From an uncultured Dyadobacter sp. (GTDB lineage Bacteria; Bacteroidota; Bacteroidia; Cytophagales; Spirosomataceae): a stretch of DNA of 64,000 nucleotides. The notes beneath the pieces are model-generated. The model was not told the origin of the DNA. It ran no database searches and was given only the letters and a program-made list of their open reading frames with translations. The translations under genes were made by a program, and so were the position numbers. The stretch is from contig NZ_CAMLSE010000009.1 in NCBI RefSeq assembly GCF_946482605.1, forward strand, positions 1 to 64,000. Direction: 5' to 3'. Of this stretch, positions 50,712 through 60,598 are shown piece after piece (position 1 is the first letter of the stretch; every line of letters begins with the position of its first letter).

Positions 50712-53144
50712 CTATAAATAAATCCGATACATCAGATTGGGGAAAATACCAAACTGCTTAAAATAACCCACAGAACCAGCCTTACTGTCGTCGTAATATT
50801 CCGAAATCCTGCTCTTGCGGTTGGTAATGTTGTCAATATTGAGAAAAAGCTCGCGGGTTGTTTTACGTTTGTTGACCTTGTAACTGGCAGAGAAAGTGAC
50901 CTGGTAAATGTCGTCAATCTTGTTCTCGTAAGCTTTGCCATAATCCCAGATCTCCCCACTTTTCAGGTCGGAAGTAACCTGTCCGGCACTGTTGCGCAGC
51001 AGCGGAATGTATTTTTTGCCCCCGCCAAAAAACACTTTTGCATTCAGCGCGATACTCTTGTTACGCTTGCGGCTCAGGTTCGTAAACTCCTTGCCTGCCA
51101 ACACATTCACAAGGTAATTGTCAGAATAGGCCGTGTTTCTTTCTTTGCCGTCAAGCGGAGTGTATTTGGACTGGTACAAAGAGGAATTGATGAGGAAATA
51201 GTAATTCTTATTAAAAAACCTTTCAATCGTCAGCTCAATCCCGTAATTCCGGCCCTTTCCTTTATTGACAAGTGCAACGTAGCGAAAGTCCTGGCCTTCA
51301 TTAATGGTCGCATAAGCGCTGGTATCGGAATTTTCGACGGGCAGATTGTACAAATGCTGGTAATAACCTTCCGCTTTGATTCTGAGATTCTCTGTCAGCC
51401 GGTATTCATAACCTACCACAAAATGGTGCGCTTTGAGCAGTCCCAGATCCCGGTTAGGCTCTGTGTAGCGTCCATTGGGTTGTTTTACTTTTGCAAAATA
51501 ATTGTGAACCCGGTCCATCGTGCTGTGCAGACCATATCCAGCATTGACTGTACCCCGGCTACCCGCATTCCAGCGAATTGCAAGCCGTGGTTCGAGCGTG
51601 CTTTTTTGGTTGTAAAGCACATTCATATTGTGGAGTCCGGCTACGATAGTTACGGTGCTTCCGGCCCTGTATTTCCAGCTTACAAAGTTGCGAAGCGTAG
51701 CAATCCCCTCATCGAAGTCAGACAGCACCTGAGGCGCGCCAGTACTATCATCCAAAAAGCGTTGAGCGTAAGAAAAGTGATTATAGGCATACTTGGCCCC
51801 GACCTCAAGCCGGTTGCGCGCATTCAACTTATTATTGTAGGTGATTGACGCGCGATAGTTGGTATTATTCAATCGGCTTTTGTAGCTGGGCCTTTTGTTT
51901 GCCAAAGAGTCCCTCAGCCACTGGTCTGCGGCATCACGGATTTTGATGACATCGGACTGATCAATATCCTCATTAATGCCATTCGCTGAAAAGGAAAACA
52001 GCGTCGTCAATGATCCGTTTCTACTGATTTGCAGGCGATGTGAAAGACCTGAGTTCATCAGAAACGAACGTTTATCATAGTCTTTCCGGATTGCTTCCCG
52101 GGCTGACTGATTTCCCGGAATCGGGGCTGTTCCCGGATTGAAGTCGGCAAGATATACCTTGCTTAGGCCAGCCAGGCCGAACAGCGAGAATGACCCTGCC
52201 TTTTTGGTTGGCAAAGACAATTTGAATGCGCCATCCTGAAATGTCGGAGCGCCGCCTTCGATGTCCACCAATCCGATATTACTTAAAAGACCAATCGTGG
52301 AATACCGGTAATTGGCCAGAAACGATCCCTGATAATCTTTTCGGAAAGGGCCTTCCAGTGTTACATCAGTACCTAAAATCCCTATTCCCAGAATTGACTG
52401 AAATTGCTGGTTATTTCCGCTCCGAAGCTTCACGTCATACACGCCCGAAAGCACGTCGCCATATTCAGCCGAAAATGCCCCCGTGTAAAAATCCGACGTG
52501 GCGAGCAGGTTATTGTTCAATGCGCTTACACCGCCGCCAACTGAATTCTGATCGGCGAAATGGTTGGGATTGGTAATCTCCACACCTTCCAGCCGCCACT
52601 GGACATATTTTGGCGAATTGCCCCGAACGATCACTTCATTGCTTCCCGTAGCATTGTTGGTAACACCCGCAAAATTCGACAGGATCATAGCCGGATCATT
52701 GAAACCGCCCGCATATCTCTTTGTTTCATCGAGTGAAATAGACCTGCCGCTCAGCAGCGCCATGTCATTTTGCGCCTCGCCTTTGTTGTCGGTTGCAGTT
52801 ACCACCACTTCATTCAACTGGGTAGTTGCTTCCTGCATGACTAGTTCCAAAACCACCTCGCGGCCCGCATCGACAACGATGTTAGAAACCTGACGCTGCT
52901 CGTACCCGACTAGGCGAAGTTCCAATGTGGCGCGGCCCAATGGAATTTGTTCCAATAAAAACTGGCCGGATTGGTCGGTTATGGTTCCTTTTACCGGCGC
53001 TGATCCGGCAATGAATACCGTCGCACCGACCAGTGGCTGCCTGCTGTCGGCGTCGGACAATGTCCCGCGGATGTTTTGAGTGAGGGTCTGAGCGCTCCCG
53101 GCCATGCCTAGCAGCGAGAAGAATGTTAAATACAGGTACTTCAT
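50712..53144 (-). CDS. TonB-dependent receptor with carboxypeptidase-regulatory domain
   Basis: This 810-residue protein has a signal peptide (MKYLYLTFFSLLGMAGSAQ). A CarboxypepD_reg-like domain follows, IRGTLSDADSRQPLVGATVF to LVGYEQRQVSNIVV. The plug starts with TQLNEVVVTATDNKGEAQND and carries YAGGFNDPAMILSNFAGVTN and NEVIVRGNSPKYVQWRLEGV. The barrel ends GIFPNLMYRIYL. It is shorter than SusC proteins and has no SusD partner, so it belongs to the siderophore/vitamin or peptide type of receptor rather than the glycan type. No ligand can be assigned. It is monocistronic. Confidence 0.92.
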   Translation of the reverse strand: MKYLYLTFFSLLGMAGSAQTLTQNIRGTLSDADSRQPLVGATVFIAGSAPVKGTITDQSGQFLLEQIPLGRATLELRLVGYEQRQVSNIVVDAGREVVLELVMQEATTQLNEVVVTATDNKGEAQNDMALLSGRSISLDETKRYAGGFNDPAMILSNFAGVTNNATGSNEVIVRGNSPKYVQWRLEGVEITNPNHFADQNSVGGGVSALNNNLLATSDFYTGAFSAEYGDVLSGVYDVKLRSGNNQQFQSILGIGILGTDVTLEGPFRKDYQGSFLANYRYSTIGLLSNIGLVDIEGGAPTFQDGAFKLSLPTKKAGSFSLFGLAGLSKVYLADFNPGTAPIPGNQSAREAIRKDYDKRSFLMNSGLSHRLQISRNGSLTTLFSFSANGINEDIDQSDVIKIRDAADQWLRDSLANKRPSYKSRLNNTNYRASITYNNKLNARNRLEVGAKYAYNHFSYAQRFLDDSTGAPQVLSDFDEGIATLRNFVSWKYRAGSTVTIVAGLHNMNVLYNQKSTLEPRLAIRWNAGSRGTVNAGYGLHSTMDRVHNYFAKVKQPNGRYTEPNRDLGLLKAHHFVVGYEYRLTENLRIKAEGYYQHLYNLPVENSDTSAYATINEGQDFRYVALVNKGKGRNYGIELTIERFFNKNYYFLINSSLYQSKYTPLDGKERNTAYSDNYLVNVLAGKEFTNLSRKRNKSIALNAKVFFGGGKKYIPLLRNSAGQVTSDLKSGEIWDYGKAYENKIDDIYQVTFSASYKVNKRKTTRELFLNIDNITNRKSRISEYYDDSKAGSVGYFKQFGIFPNLMYRIYL

Positions 53145-53366
53145 GTTACTTTGCTAATAGTTGATATTCCGCAAAGTTGGACCGAAGTCAACCGGCATCC
53201 ATTGACTTTGGTTAAGAAATGAAGCGTGAACGTTGTATTATTTTTTGCCGGGATAAAGTTTCAGGACGATTGGTGAAATATGGTCTGTTTCCAAATGCGC
53301 TGCAATCTGCGTATATTCAGGGATTGTATAAATTCAAGATGTGGCACAAATAAACAAAGTCTGAAA

Positions 53367-54026
53367 ATGCACGACATACTATTTGACTTTTTATCAAAAT
53401 ATGTTTCCTTGACAGAGGATGAAAAGAATATCATCATCTCGTTCAACACTTTTCGGACAGTCAAAAAAGGTACAATTCTATTGAGAGAAGGACAAACCTC
53501 TAATAATGTATACTTTGTATTGAAAGGTTGTATCCGGACTTATTACATCATTGACGGAATTGAAAAAACAACTGCTTTTTATACAGAAATGGACGCCTTG
53601 ACACCGCCATGCGTTATCAATAAAGCACCTTCCCAATATTACATATCTTGTATCGAAGACTCGATACTCAACGTTTCGAATCCTGAAATGGACGTCGAGG
53701 CTTTCAGCAAATTCCCAAAATTTGAATCGCTTTGCAGGATTTTATCGGAAGAGCTTCTGGCTAAACAGCAAACTAAGTTTGACGAGTTTAAAACCTCTTC
53801 GACCAAACAGCGATACCTCAATTTACTGCAATCGCGACCGGACCTTATTCAACGTGTACCACAGCATCAATTAGCGAGCTATTTAGGTATCACACCCGAA
53901 TCTTTAAGCAGGTTAAGAGCAAGGATTACGGAGAAAGACAAGGCGCATACTAACGCAGCTCAGCCTGCCTGCATCGTTGAAAATAACTTTTCCAGCAATT
54001 GCCTTGCTGATTACCTGGAAGAATAA
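53367..54026 (+). CDS. Crp/Fnr-family regulator
   Basis: The 219-residue protein starts at MHDILFDFLSKYVSLTEDEK. The cyclic-nucleotide-binding-like fold shows FRTVKKGTILLREGQTSNNV and FVLKGCIRTYYIIDGIEKTT. The helix-turn-helix reads RVPQHQLASYLGITPESLSR. The C-terminus continues about 20 residues beyond the usual end (TEKDKAHTNAAQPAC onward), perhaps because the gene now reads into the neighbouring decayed SDR region. The effector site lacks obvious cAMP residues, as is usual in this lineage. Confidence 0.88.
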   Translation: MHDILFDFLSKYVSLTEDEKNIIISFNTFRTVKKGTILLREGQTSNNVYFVLKGCIRTYYIIDGIEKTTAFYTEMDALTPPCVINKAPSQYYISCIEDSILNVSNPEMDVEAFSKFPKFESLCRILSEELLAKQQTKFDEFKTSSTKQRYLNLLQSRPDLIQRVPQHQLASYLGITPESLSRLRARITEKDKAHTNAAQPACIVENNFSSNCLADYLEE

Positions 54027-54424
54027 CTTTGCCTTGCTCGACAAAGATGGCAGCTTAGCTATTTTAAATGCTTCAATCAAGGCTTACATGGGACTTGAAG
54101 GGTTTGGTATTTATGCTGCGACCAAGGCAGCTGTCCGATGATTTGCAGGAAGCTGGGCTACGGATTTAAAAGACCGAAAAGTCAGGATGAACGGCCTTAG
54201 CCCTGTGCTTGTCCCCACAGAAGGGTATCGTAACGAACAGGGAATGTCACAGCAGCAGATCCAGGATATGTTGATTGCGTGACCACCGAAATACCGGCTG
54301 GACGTGTAGAAACTGGCCAGGATACGGGAACGCTATTGTATTTCTCGCCTCCGAAGTCAGCAGCTTTATCATAGGATTGACTGTAGATGGTGAACAAACA
54401 ATGATTTACGCTGGCAAAAATTAA
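54018..54424 (+). pseudogene. Decayed SDR oxidoreductase, C-terminal half
   Basis: The frame after the Crp gene reads NNFALLDKDGSLAILNASIK, AYMGLEGFGIYAATKAAVR, then a TGA, then FAGSWATDLKDRKVRMNGLS, PVLVPTEGYRNEQGMSQQQI. Another frame completes NAIVFLASEVSSFIIGLTVD, GEQTMIYAGKN. Tyr-x3-Lys (YAATK) is still visible. The N-terminal cofactor domain is missing, and there is at least one nonsense codon and one frameshift. It matches the EmrC-like SDRs that carry ASVKAxxGLEGFSIYAATKAA. Confidence 0.8.
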
Positions 54425-54603
54425 TGTCAAGTAAATAAAGCTGAAAGAGGCTGTCTCAAATGAGGCAGTCTTTTTCAGGTTCAAAGTTGGGTGATTTTTC
54501 TCGATCTGATTATCTTTAGGTAAAAGCAATTCTGGAAAAAATGCAAATTATCTACGCCCTGAATACAAATCTAAGCCGGCATGGTAATACCAACGGGCAG
54601 AGA

Positions 54604-55185
54604 TCAAAGAATGCCCCCCCTGCGAACCCTGCTCAGTGTTTCCTTGGTAATTCCAAGATAGGATGCAATGATATGTAGTGGAAATCGCTGCAAGAAATTG
54701 GGATACTCCCTTGCAAAATCTGCGTAACGGGCGTCAGCGGGGAGGCTAATCGTGGAATTCAAGCGTTTCTGGCTGGCGATCGAATTTTTCTCATCCATTA
54801 TTTGGAGCATCTTCCTTACCGAAGGTATTTGGTCCAGTAGGTCGATGGTATCTGCATGGCTAATGGTAAGCAGTTCGCAATTTTCCCAAGCATCAATGTT
54901 GTAATTTGATCGTGTCTGCATGACAATGCTTTCCCTGTCGCCCATCCACCAGTTCTCGATGCCCAGTTGTACGACATGCTCGATTCCCTTCTGATCAATG
55001 CTGTACTGCCTCATTGCTCCGCTGACAATAAAGCAAAAATGCTTGCAGAGATCTCCCTGCTGAAGAAAATACTGGCGCTTTTTAAGTCTTTTGGCGGAAA
55101 AGATCTGTCGGACAAGGTCCTCTTCCTGCTTATTCAAGGGCATGCCGGAGTACCTATTGACATATGAAATCAGTGAATCATGCAT
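54604..55185 (-). CDS. Crp/Fnr-family regulator
   Basis: This 193-residue regulator starts at MHDSLISYVNRYSGMPLNKQ; a longer start at 55224 is possible. The sensor has QYFLQQGDLCKHFCFIVSGA and WENCELLTISHADTIDLLDQ. The helix-turn-helix reads RFPLHIIASYLGITKETLSR. It is divergent from the SnoaL-like gene at 55432 across a 246-bp region, which it may control. It is of the cAMP-independent Bacteroidota type. Confidence 0.88.
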   Translation of the reverse strand: MHDSLISYVNRYSGMPLNKQEEDLVRQIFSAKRLKKRQYFLQQGDLCKHFCFIVSGAMRQYSIDQKGIEHVVQLGIENWWMGDRESIVMQTRSNYNIDAWENCELLTISHADTIDLLDQIPSVRKMLQIMDEKNSIASQKRLNSTISLPADARYADFAREYPNFLQRFPLHIIASYLGITKETLSRVRRGGIL

Positions 55186-55431
55186 AAGGCGAAAATTCAA
55201 GGTTTGAGCTGCACGGTCATTCATGACATTGCAGCCGGTAGCCGGTCTGCCTAAGCCTGCATCCAGCGGTTACCATGGGGGCATATACGCTAAGTTGCCG
55301 TTCCGTCAACTGTGAGCGAATATACAAACCTGTTGATATTTATCAACGTTCTTTTTTATCATTTGTCATCGCCCAACGACACTGCGAGCAAGTAGTTTTG
55401 TTGAACAATTATAAATTAAAAATCAGAAATC

Positions 55432-55857
55432 ATGACACAATCAAAGAATGGCATTTCGGCTAATTTAACTGAATCAAACAAGCAAATCGTGTTGCAGGCC
55501 TATGCCTCCCTGAAGGCAGGAAATGTCGCCGGCTACTTTGACAGCATGGCCGATGATATCACGCTCACCTATTTTGGCAATCACCTGTTCACGGGAACTT
55601 ATCGCGGCAAGAAGGACATTCTGGACAACTACGTACCTGTGTTGCTCAATCGCCTCGAAGGCCCCATAAAGATCACGGTTACCAACGCGATTGCAGAGGG
55701 CGATCAGGTTTTCGTCGAGGCGGAGGGCGAATCACAAACCAAGGATGGTCTGGACTACAACAACCTCTACGGCATTATACTCCGTTTGAAAGATGGAAAG
55801 ATTACCGAAGTACGTGAGTACATGGACACCGAGCTTGTTAAGGCCATCTTCGGCTGA
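55432..55857 (+). CDS. SnoaL-like/ketosteroid-isomerase-fold protein
   Basis: This 141-residue protein reads NKQIVLQAYASLKAGNVAGY, FDSMADDITLTYFGNHLFTG, TYRGKKDILDNYVPVLLNRL and KITEVREYMDTELVKAIFG. It matches the SnoaL-type NTF2 fold used by polyketide cyclases, isomerases and many stress-related proteins. There is no signal peptide. It is divergent from the Crp-family gene and followed by a strong terminator at 55944. Confidence 0.88.
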   Translation: MTQSKNGISANLTESNKQIVLQAYASLKAGNVAGYFDSMADDITLTYFGNHLFTGTYRGKKDILDNYVPVLLNRLEGPIKITVTNAIAEGDQVFVEAEGESQTKDGLDYNNLYGIILRLKDGKITEVREYMDTELVKAIFG

Positions 55858-55943
55858 CCTCGCAATAACGCGCAATGATGGGATTCTCAGTAAATTGATA
55901 AACAATCGCTTACAGAATTCAAATTGTTGCAGCATGATCACTG

Positions 55944-55968
55944 AAGCGCCTGAAAAGGGCGCTTTTTT
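55944..55968 (+). terminator. Intrinsic terminator of the SnoaL-like gene
   Basis: AAGCGCC pairs with GGCGCTT around TGAAAAG, followed by TTTT. The preceding GATCACTG is shared with the hairpin at 50334. Confidence 0.75.
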
Positions 55969-56007
55969 GTTAAAAAACCTCCAATTTTCTCAAAGCTCGT
56001 TTACACT

Positions 56008-57363
56008 TTACAGCTGGCCGTCAGGAAGATACACGCTGAATACAGCTCCCTCGCCTTCGACTCCCTCGGCAATGATTGCCCCGCCATATGAAACGACAAC
56101 CTTGCGGCAAATCGCCAGCCCGATGCCGGTTCCTGGAAAGTCTTTGGAACGCCGCAATCTTTGAAATGGTTGAAATATCCTGGCTGCCTGTTCTTGATCA
56201 AATCCCATCCCATTGTCAATGATCTGGATCAAATGGTAACGGTTGCCAGTGTTTGTCAGACCGGCGGTAGCTGGAATGTCGGCCCCAGTTACTATTTTGT
56301 GCCTAATCTGAATTTCAATCGGTGCTTCGGTGCGCCTGAATTTGACGGAATTGCCGATTAGATTCTGAAAAAGCTGACAAAAATGTGTTTTATCACCTTT
56401 TATGGTGGGTAGCGGGTCCATCGTGATAGTTGCACCTGACTCGGAAATCGCTAACTCGAGATCCAGCAGGATGATTTGAAATACTTCTTCCAGGGACACC
56501 GCGTTTAACGGACCGGCTTGTGCAGCTTTGGACAATTCCAACAGGTCTGTGACTAGTACCGACATGCGGTGAGCAGTAGATCGTATCTTTTCCAAATAGT
56601 CCGCGCCGGACCCCAGCTCGCCTTCATACCGCTTCATAAACAGGTCGCTGAATGCCTTTATTTTCCGTATCGGTTCTTGCAAGTCGTGAGACGCAAAATA
56701 AGCAAACTGTTGTAATTCCAGGTTTGATCTTTTCAGCTCCTCATTATTCTTCTGAACTTTCAAGTTCAATTTCGAAAGGCTGCGATTTAAATTTTCCAAT
56801 TCTTGTGTCCGACTACTCAAAATGCTCTGTACCCTCTCTTCAAAAAATGCTTCGGCATTGTCCAATGATTCTCGCAGCTTTCTTGATTCCAAAAGCCGCA
56901 CAACCTGTTTGGCCAGAACCCGCAAAGCAAACAATTGTTGCTCGTCCAACTGTCGGGGCGAATGATCTATCACGCACAGCGAGCCCAGCGCAAATCCCTG
57001 GCTATCCATCATGGGAACGCCCGCATAGAACACCACGTAAGGTTCTCCTGTTACCAAGGCATTGCCAGAAAACCGTTCATCCAGTCGCGAATCAGATATG
57101 ATCATCGGTTCGCCCGGATTAGTGATGGCATGGGCGCAAAAGGACAATTCGCGGGGTGTCTCGCGAATAGAAAGCCCATGATTGGATTTAAACCATTGCC
57201 GGTCCTGGTCCACCAGCGAAACCAGCGATATAGGCGTAGCACAGATCTGCGACGCCAGTTCGGTCAGATCATCATATTCCTCTTCCGGCTGAGAATCAAG
57301 TATCCCGTATCCACGAAGAGCTGAAAGCCGCTTCTCCTCTTCGATTGATTGGCCCAAGTTCAT
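56008..57363 (-). CDS. Cytoplasmic GAF-domain sensor histidine kinase
   Basis: This 451-residue protein has no membrane segment. Residues 25-165 form a GAF domain with [45 protein letters not shown] and [13 protein letters not shown] coiled coil links it to HisKA, whose phosphoacceptor His is in [20 protein letters not shown]. The HATPase has [31 protein letters not shown] and [13 protein letters not shown]. This is the GAF-phytochrome-like kinase type without the chromophore lobes. The adjacent divergent gene is a hybrid kinase. No response regulator lies next to it. Confidence 0.92.
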   Translation of the reverse strand: MNLGQSIEEEKRLSALRGYGILDSQPEEEYDDLTELASQICATPISLVSLVDQDRQWFKSNHGLSIRETPRELSFCAHAITNPGEPMIISDSRLDERFSGNALVTGEPYVVFYAGVPMMDSQGFALGSLCVIDHSPRQLDEQQLFALRVLAKQVVRLLESRKLRESLDNAEAFFEERVQSILSSRTQELENLNRSLSKLNLKVQKNNEELKRSNLELQQFAYFASHDLQEPIRKIKAFSDLFMKRYEGELGSGADYLEKIRSTAHRMSVLVTDLLELSKAAQAGPLNAVSLEEVFQIILLDLELAISESGATITMDPLPTIKGDKTHFCQLFQNLIGNSVKFRRTEAPIEIQIRHKIVTGADIPATAGLTNTGNRYHLIQIIDNGMGFDQEQAARIFQPFQRLRRSKDFPGTGIGLAICRKVVVSYGGAIIAEGVEGEGAVFSVYLPDGQL

Positions 57364-57549
57364 GTCTATGAGATACAGTATTTTCTATTACAATTGATAT
57401 AGTTCCCTCGACGGAAAGTATAAATACCGATCCAAGCGGGCAGATAATCAATGTGAGGATTAAATAGCGATAAATGAGGCTTCCTACATGCAATTTCGCT
57501 TCGAATGTAGACGATAAACCACAATAGGCTCGGTACCGTAAAATAGTCC

Positions 57550-57581
57550 TCTAAAAAAATACTTTCTAGTATTTTTTTAGA
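57550..57581. promoter_or_regulatory. 14-bp perfect stem hairpin between divergent kinases
   Basis: TCTAAAAAAATACT at 57550-57563 and AGTATTTTTTTAGA at 57568-57581 are exact complements around TTCT. The hairpin sits in the 456-bp gap between the two kinase starts, which otherwise holds no gene. It may be an operator or a bidirectional terminator-like element. Confidence 0.45.
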
Positions 57582-57819
57582 AAAGAAAAACACCCATTAG
57601 TATACACCATTTCAATTGGAAGCAGCTATTATCCTCAGCGTCAAACATCTTAATCCCTCTTCCGTAACTGTCTTTGCACCGTCCGAGGTATGACCGGAAC
57701 GATTGTTACCCTTCCTCTCTGGTTGTTCGGCATGGCCCGGGCCGGAATATCCCCGTCCAAAAACCAATGAACGAGTTCTGCCCTAATCGCATAACATTTG
57801 TCTGCAATTCAGGATTTCA

Positions 57820-59655
57820 ATGGAATATGTGCTCCAAATTGCTACTTTGCATTGGTTTTTATTTCCTCTTTTATCGGCATTGGCAACACTTAATTTCTAC
57901 CAACAGGTAAATGACGGCCCACGCGGCTTGCAGGATCTTTGGGAAAAAGAGTTTGAAGCAAAGTCCCTGTGGGGTAACAGGATATTTTGTTTCACGTTTG
58001 CGGTGTGTTACCCATCCACCTCACTCCTCTATTACCTGAACGGCAATCCCAATTATCAGTCTATTTTCCTGCTACAAATTACTTGCAGCTGCCTGGTAGC
58101 GGTGATCATTTTCCTTCATTTCAGAGAGAAGATAACCGGTCAGAACGCCTCTTTTTACAGCCGGATCTTAATGGTCATTTTTCATTCGTTTATCCTGGCC
58201 CGTTTTCAGACCCTGTATTACTATGATTTAAGTATAAATCTGACCCTACAACTTATTTTTTCGTTCTGGGTCCTGCGCTGGAAGTTTTACTATGCCCTGG
58301 TCAGTTCGGTAACCACAGTCTTGTTTTTTTCCCTTGCGCTATATATCAGCGGTCAGGATGTGCTGCTTCGTTTTTTGAGAGAAGGCGGCTTCTTCTTTTT
58401 TCTTGGGCAATGCGTTTTCCCGTTGGTTATGCAAATGCGCTATAACAAGCAGTACCGCGAATTTATCTATTTTCACAGCCTGCAAAGACAAAACAAGGAG
58501 CTCGAGAAGCAAAACCAGCTTGCAAAACAGGCCATGCAGGCAAAATCCGACTTCCTTTCCACCATGAGCCATGAGATCAGGACGCCCCTGAACGGCATCG
58601 TGGGCGTTATCCATTTGCTTCTGCAAGAAGATCTGCGAACGGATTTCCAAAAGGAGTTGGTCGGAACATTAAAGTTTTCCTCCGATCACCTGATGGCGGT
58701 GGTAAATGATGTCCTGGATTTCAATAAAATCAACTCCAATCACGTCAAACTCGCGAAAGAGCCATTTAACCTTCTCTCTTTTCTTGAAAGTCTTGAAAAA
58801 ACCTTCATTCCGCGTGCTCAGCAGAAGCAACTGGATTTAATCTTTGAAATTGACCGGGCCTTACCCGCACACCTGACCGGCGACCAGGTGCGCCTGAACC
58901 AGATCATCACCAATTTGATCCATAATGCGATTAAATTCACCGAGAAAGGCTTTGTAAAATTGGCAGTTAAAGAAATTAAAAGGGATGAAAGCCGAACATC
59001 GATACGCTTTGAAATCAGCGATTCGGGAATCGGCATTCCGCTCGAAGATCAATCTTCGATTTTCGACATCTTCGTACAAGGCGGTATGGAAGCCAAGAGG
59101 GGCAATCGCGGCACTGGGCTCGGACTGGCGATAACCAAAGAGCTCCTCCGACTTTTTGGAAGTGAAATAAAATTGGAAAGCGAGCAATGGCACGGATCGC
59201 GTTTTTCTTTTTGTATTGATTTCGAGTATTCCGATCAGCAAGTGCTGAAAGAAAAACCAGCGGGCGTAAAAGTTATCCTCCCGGAAGCAAGGGTTTTGGT
59301 CGTCGATGACAATGCAATTAATTTGCTGTTTGCCACCAATCTGCTTAAAAAAATAGGTTTGCAGTACGACACAGCCGAAAATGGCTGCGAAGCAGTTGAA
59401 AAATTCAATCACAATTACTACGATTTGGTGCTAATGGATCTTAAAATGCCGGTTATGGATGGCTTTGAGGCTACCCAGATCATCCGTGCCCAGGGCGCCC
59501 TCACGCCTATCATTGCCCTGACAGCATCGGCGTTTACCGACGAGCGTGAGAAGGCTTTATCAAACGGCTTTTCGGAATACCTGGTCAAGCCCTTTCTTCC
59601 GAAGGAATTTTATGATCTTGTTTTTACCTTTTTTAAAACCGAAGAGGAAGGGTAA
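57820..59655 (+). CDS. Membrane hybrid histidine kinase with receiver domain
   Basis: This 611-residue protein starts MEYVLQIATLHWFLFPLLSA, followed by six or so membrane helices up to about residue 205. A short coiled coil (QRQNKELEKQNQLAKQAMQA) leads to HisKA with His251 in FLSTMSHEIRTPLNGIVGVI. The HATPase shows NLIHNAIKFTEKGF, ISDSGIGIPLEDQSSIFDIF and GTGLGLAITKELL. A receiver follows, VLVVDDNAINLLFATNLLKK, with Asp540 in DLVLMDLKMPVMDG and ALTASAF. The domain order suggests autophosphorylation and transfer within the protein, then output through another phosphotransfer protein not present here. Confidence 0.93.
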   Translation: MEYVLQIATLHWFLFPLLSALATLNFYQQVNDGPRGLQDLWEKEFEAKSLWGNRIFCFTFAVCYPSTSLLYYLNGNPNYQSIFLLQITCSCLVAVIIFLHFREKITGQNASFYSRILMVIFHSFILARFQTLYYYDLSINLTLQLIFSFWVLRWKFYYALVSSVTTVLFFSLALYISGQDVLLRFLREGGFFFFLGQCVFPLVMQMRYNKQYREFIYFHSLQRQNKELEKQNQLAKQAMQAKSDFLSTMSHEIRTPLNGIVGVIHLLLQEDLRTDFQKELVGTLKFSSDHLMAVVNDVLDFNKINSNHVKLAKEPFNLLSFLESLEKTFIPRAQQKQLDLIFEIDRALPAHLTGDQVRLNQIITNLIHNAIKFTEKGFVKLAVKEIKRDESRTSIRFEISDSGIGIPLEDQSSIFDIFVQGGMEAKRGNRGTGLGLAITKELLRLFGSEIKLESEQWHGSRFSFCIDFEYSDQQVLKEKPAGVKVILPEARVLVVDDNAINLLFATNLLKKIGLQYDTAENGCEAVEKFNHNYYDLVLMDLKMPVMDGFEATQIIRAQGALTPIIALTASAFTDEREKALSNGFSEYLVKPFLPKEFYDLVFTFFKTEEEG

Positions 59656-59732
59656 TGATCCATACCGCAGCTGGGGCGCTTGCTTCTGGTGTGGTAGAAA
59701 TATAAGGCGGCTTTTGCAAGACACCCGTAATA

Positions 59733-60545
59733 TCAATGCACTATCAGCTCCCTTGGATTGATGCCAAATTCCTTCTTGAAGGCGAAGGAAAAATGAGACA
59801 GGTTTTCAAAACCTACTTCAAAATAAATATCAATCGGCTTTTTCCTTTGCTCGGTAAGCTTGAATCTGGCAAGCTCCAGACGTTTCTGCGTAAGCCATTT
59901 CTGAGGTGTCGTGTTGAATGCTTTTTTAAAATCACGTTTGAAGGTAGTAAGGCTTCTTCCGGTAAGGTAGCTGAACTTTTCCATTGACATATTGAACATA
60001 AAGTTCTTCTGCATAAAGTCTACCAGATTAATCTTATGGGGTTCTGAAAAATCAGATAGAATAGCATCGAGATTCCGGTCGACCGTGCGAAGGATCGTAA
60101 TGGCCTCCCTGATCTTTAACTGAGAGAGCTCGGGCGGAAGTTGGTATTCCAGATTGAAATAAGGAAGCATCGAATCAAAGAAACTGTCGAGTAAAGGACT
60201 TTTACGCAGCTTAACAATGTGATCTGTTTTAGATACAGGACTGATCTCTCCTTGACGGGCTTCATAGTATGACCTCAGAATATCGTGGGTAAGCTTCACT
60301 ACGATCGCTCTGTAGGGCTCACCGTCCTTATCGGACTTTACCAACAATGCCAGTCGGTTCCGAGGAAACAGATGGGTGTCCCCCGCACCGAAAACATAGG
60401 TTTTTTCTGCCTGTATCACCTTCAGCTCTCCGGACAGGACACGTACTACCGAGTGCTCTTCGGCAGTAAGCTCCGTACTGCGTTGGGAGCTACCGCTGCA
60501 AGTAAAGACGATGTTGGCATGTTGGGAGGTCTGTTTCGTTATCAT
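59733..60545 (-). CDS. AraC-family regulator
   Basis: This 270-residue protein has a cupin-like sensor (ELTAEEHSVVRVLSGELKVI, YVFGAGDTHLFPRNRLALLV) and a C-terminal AraC domain with MSMEKFSYLTGRSLTTFKRD and KPIDIYFEVGFENLSHFSFA. It lies 53 bp after the SDR gene on the same strand, again the SDR-then-AraC order seen at 36 kb and 42 kb. It probably regulates that SDR. Confidence 0.9.
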   Translation of the reverse strand: MITKQTSQHANIVFTCSGSSQRSTELTAEEHSVVRVLSGELKVIQAEKTYVFGAGDTHLFPRNRLALLVKSDKDGEPYRAIVVKLTHDILRSYYEARQGEISPVSKTDHIVKLRKSPLLDSFFDSMLPYFNLEYQLPPELSQLKIREAITILRTVDRNLDAILSDFSEPHKINLVDFMQKNFMFNMSMEKFSYLTGRSLTTFKRDFKKAFNTTPQKWLTQKRLELARFKLTEQRKKPIDIYFEVGFENLSHFSFAFKKEFGINPRELIVH

Positions 60546-60598
60546 ACTTACAAATTTAAAAAATTACCAAAGCCCCGTTACGAAGCCCTGGTAATTGG

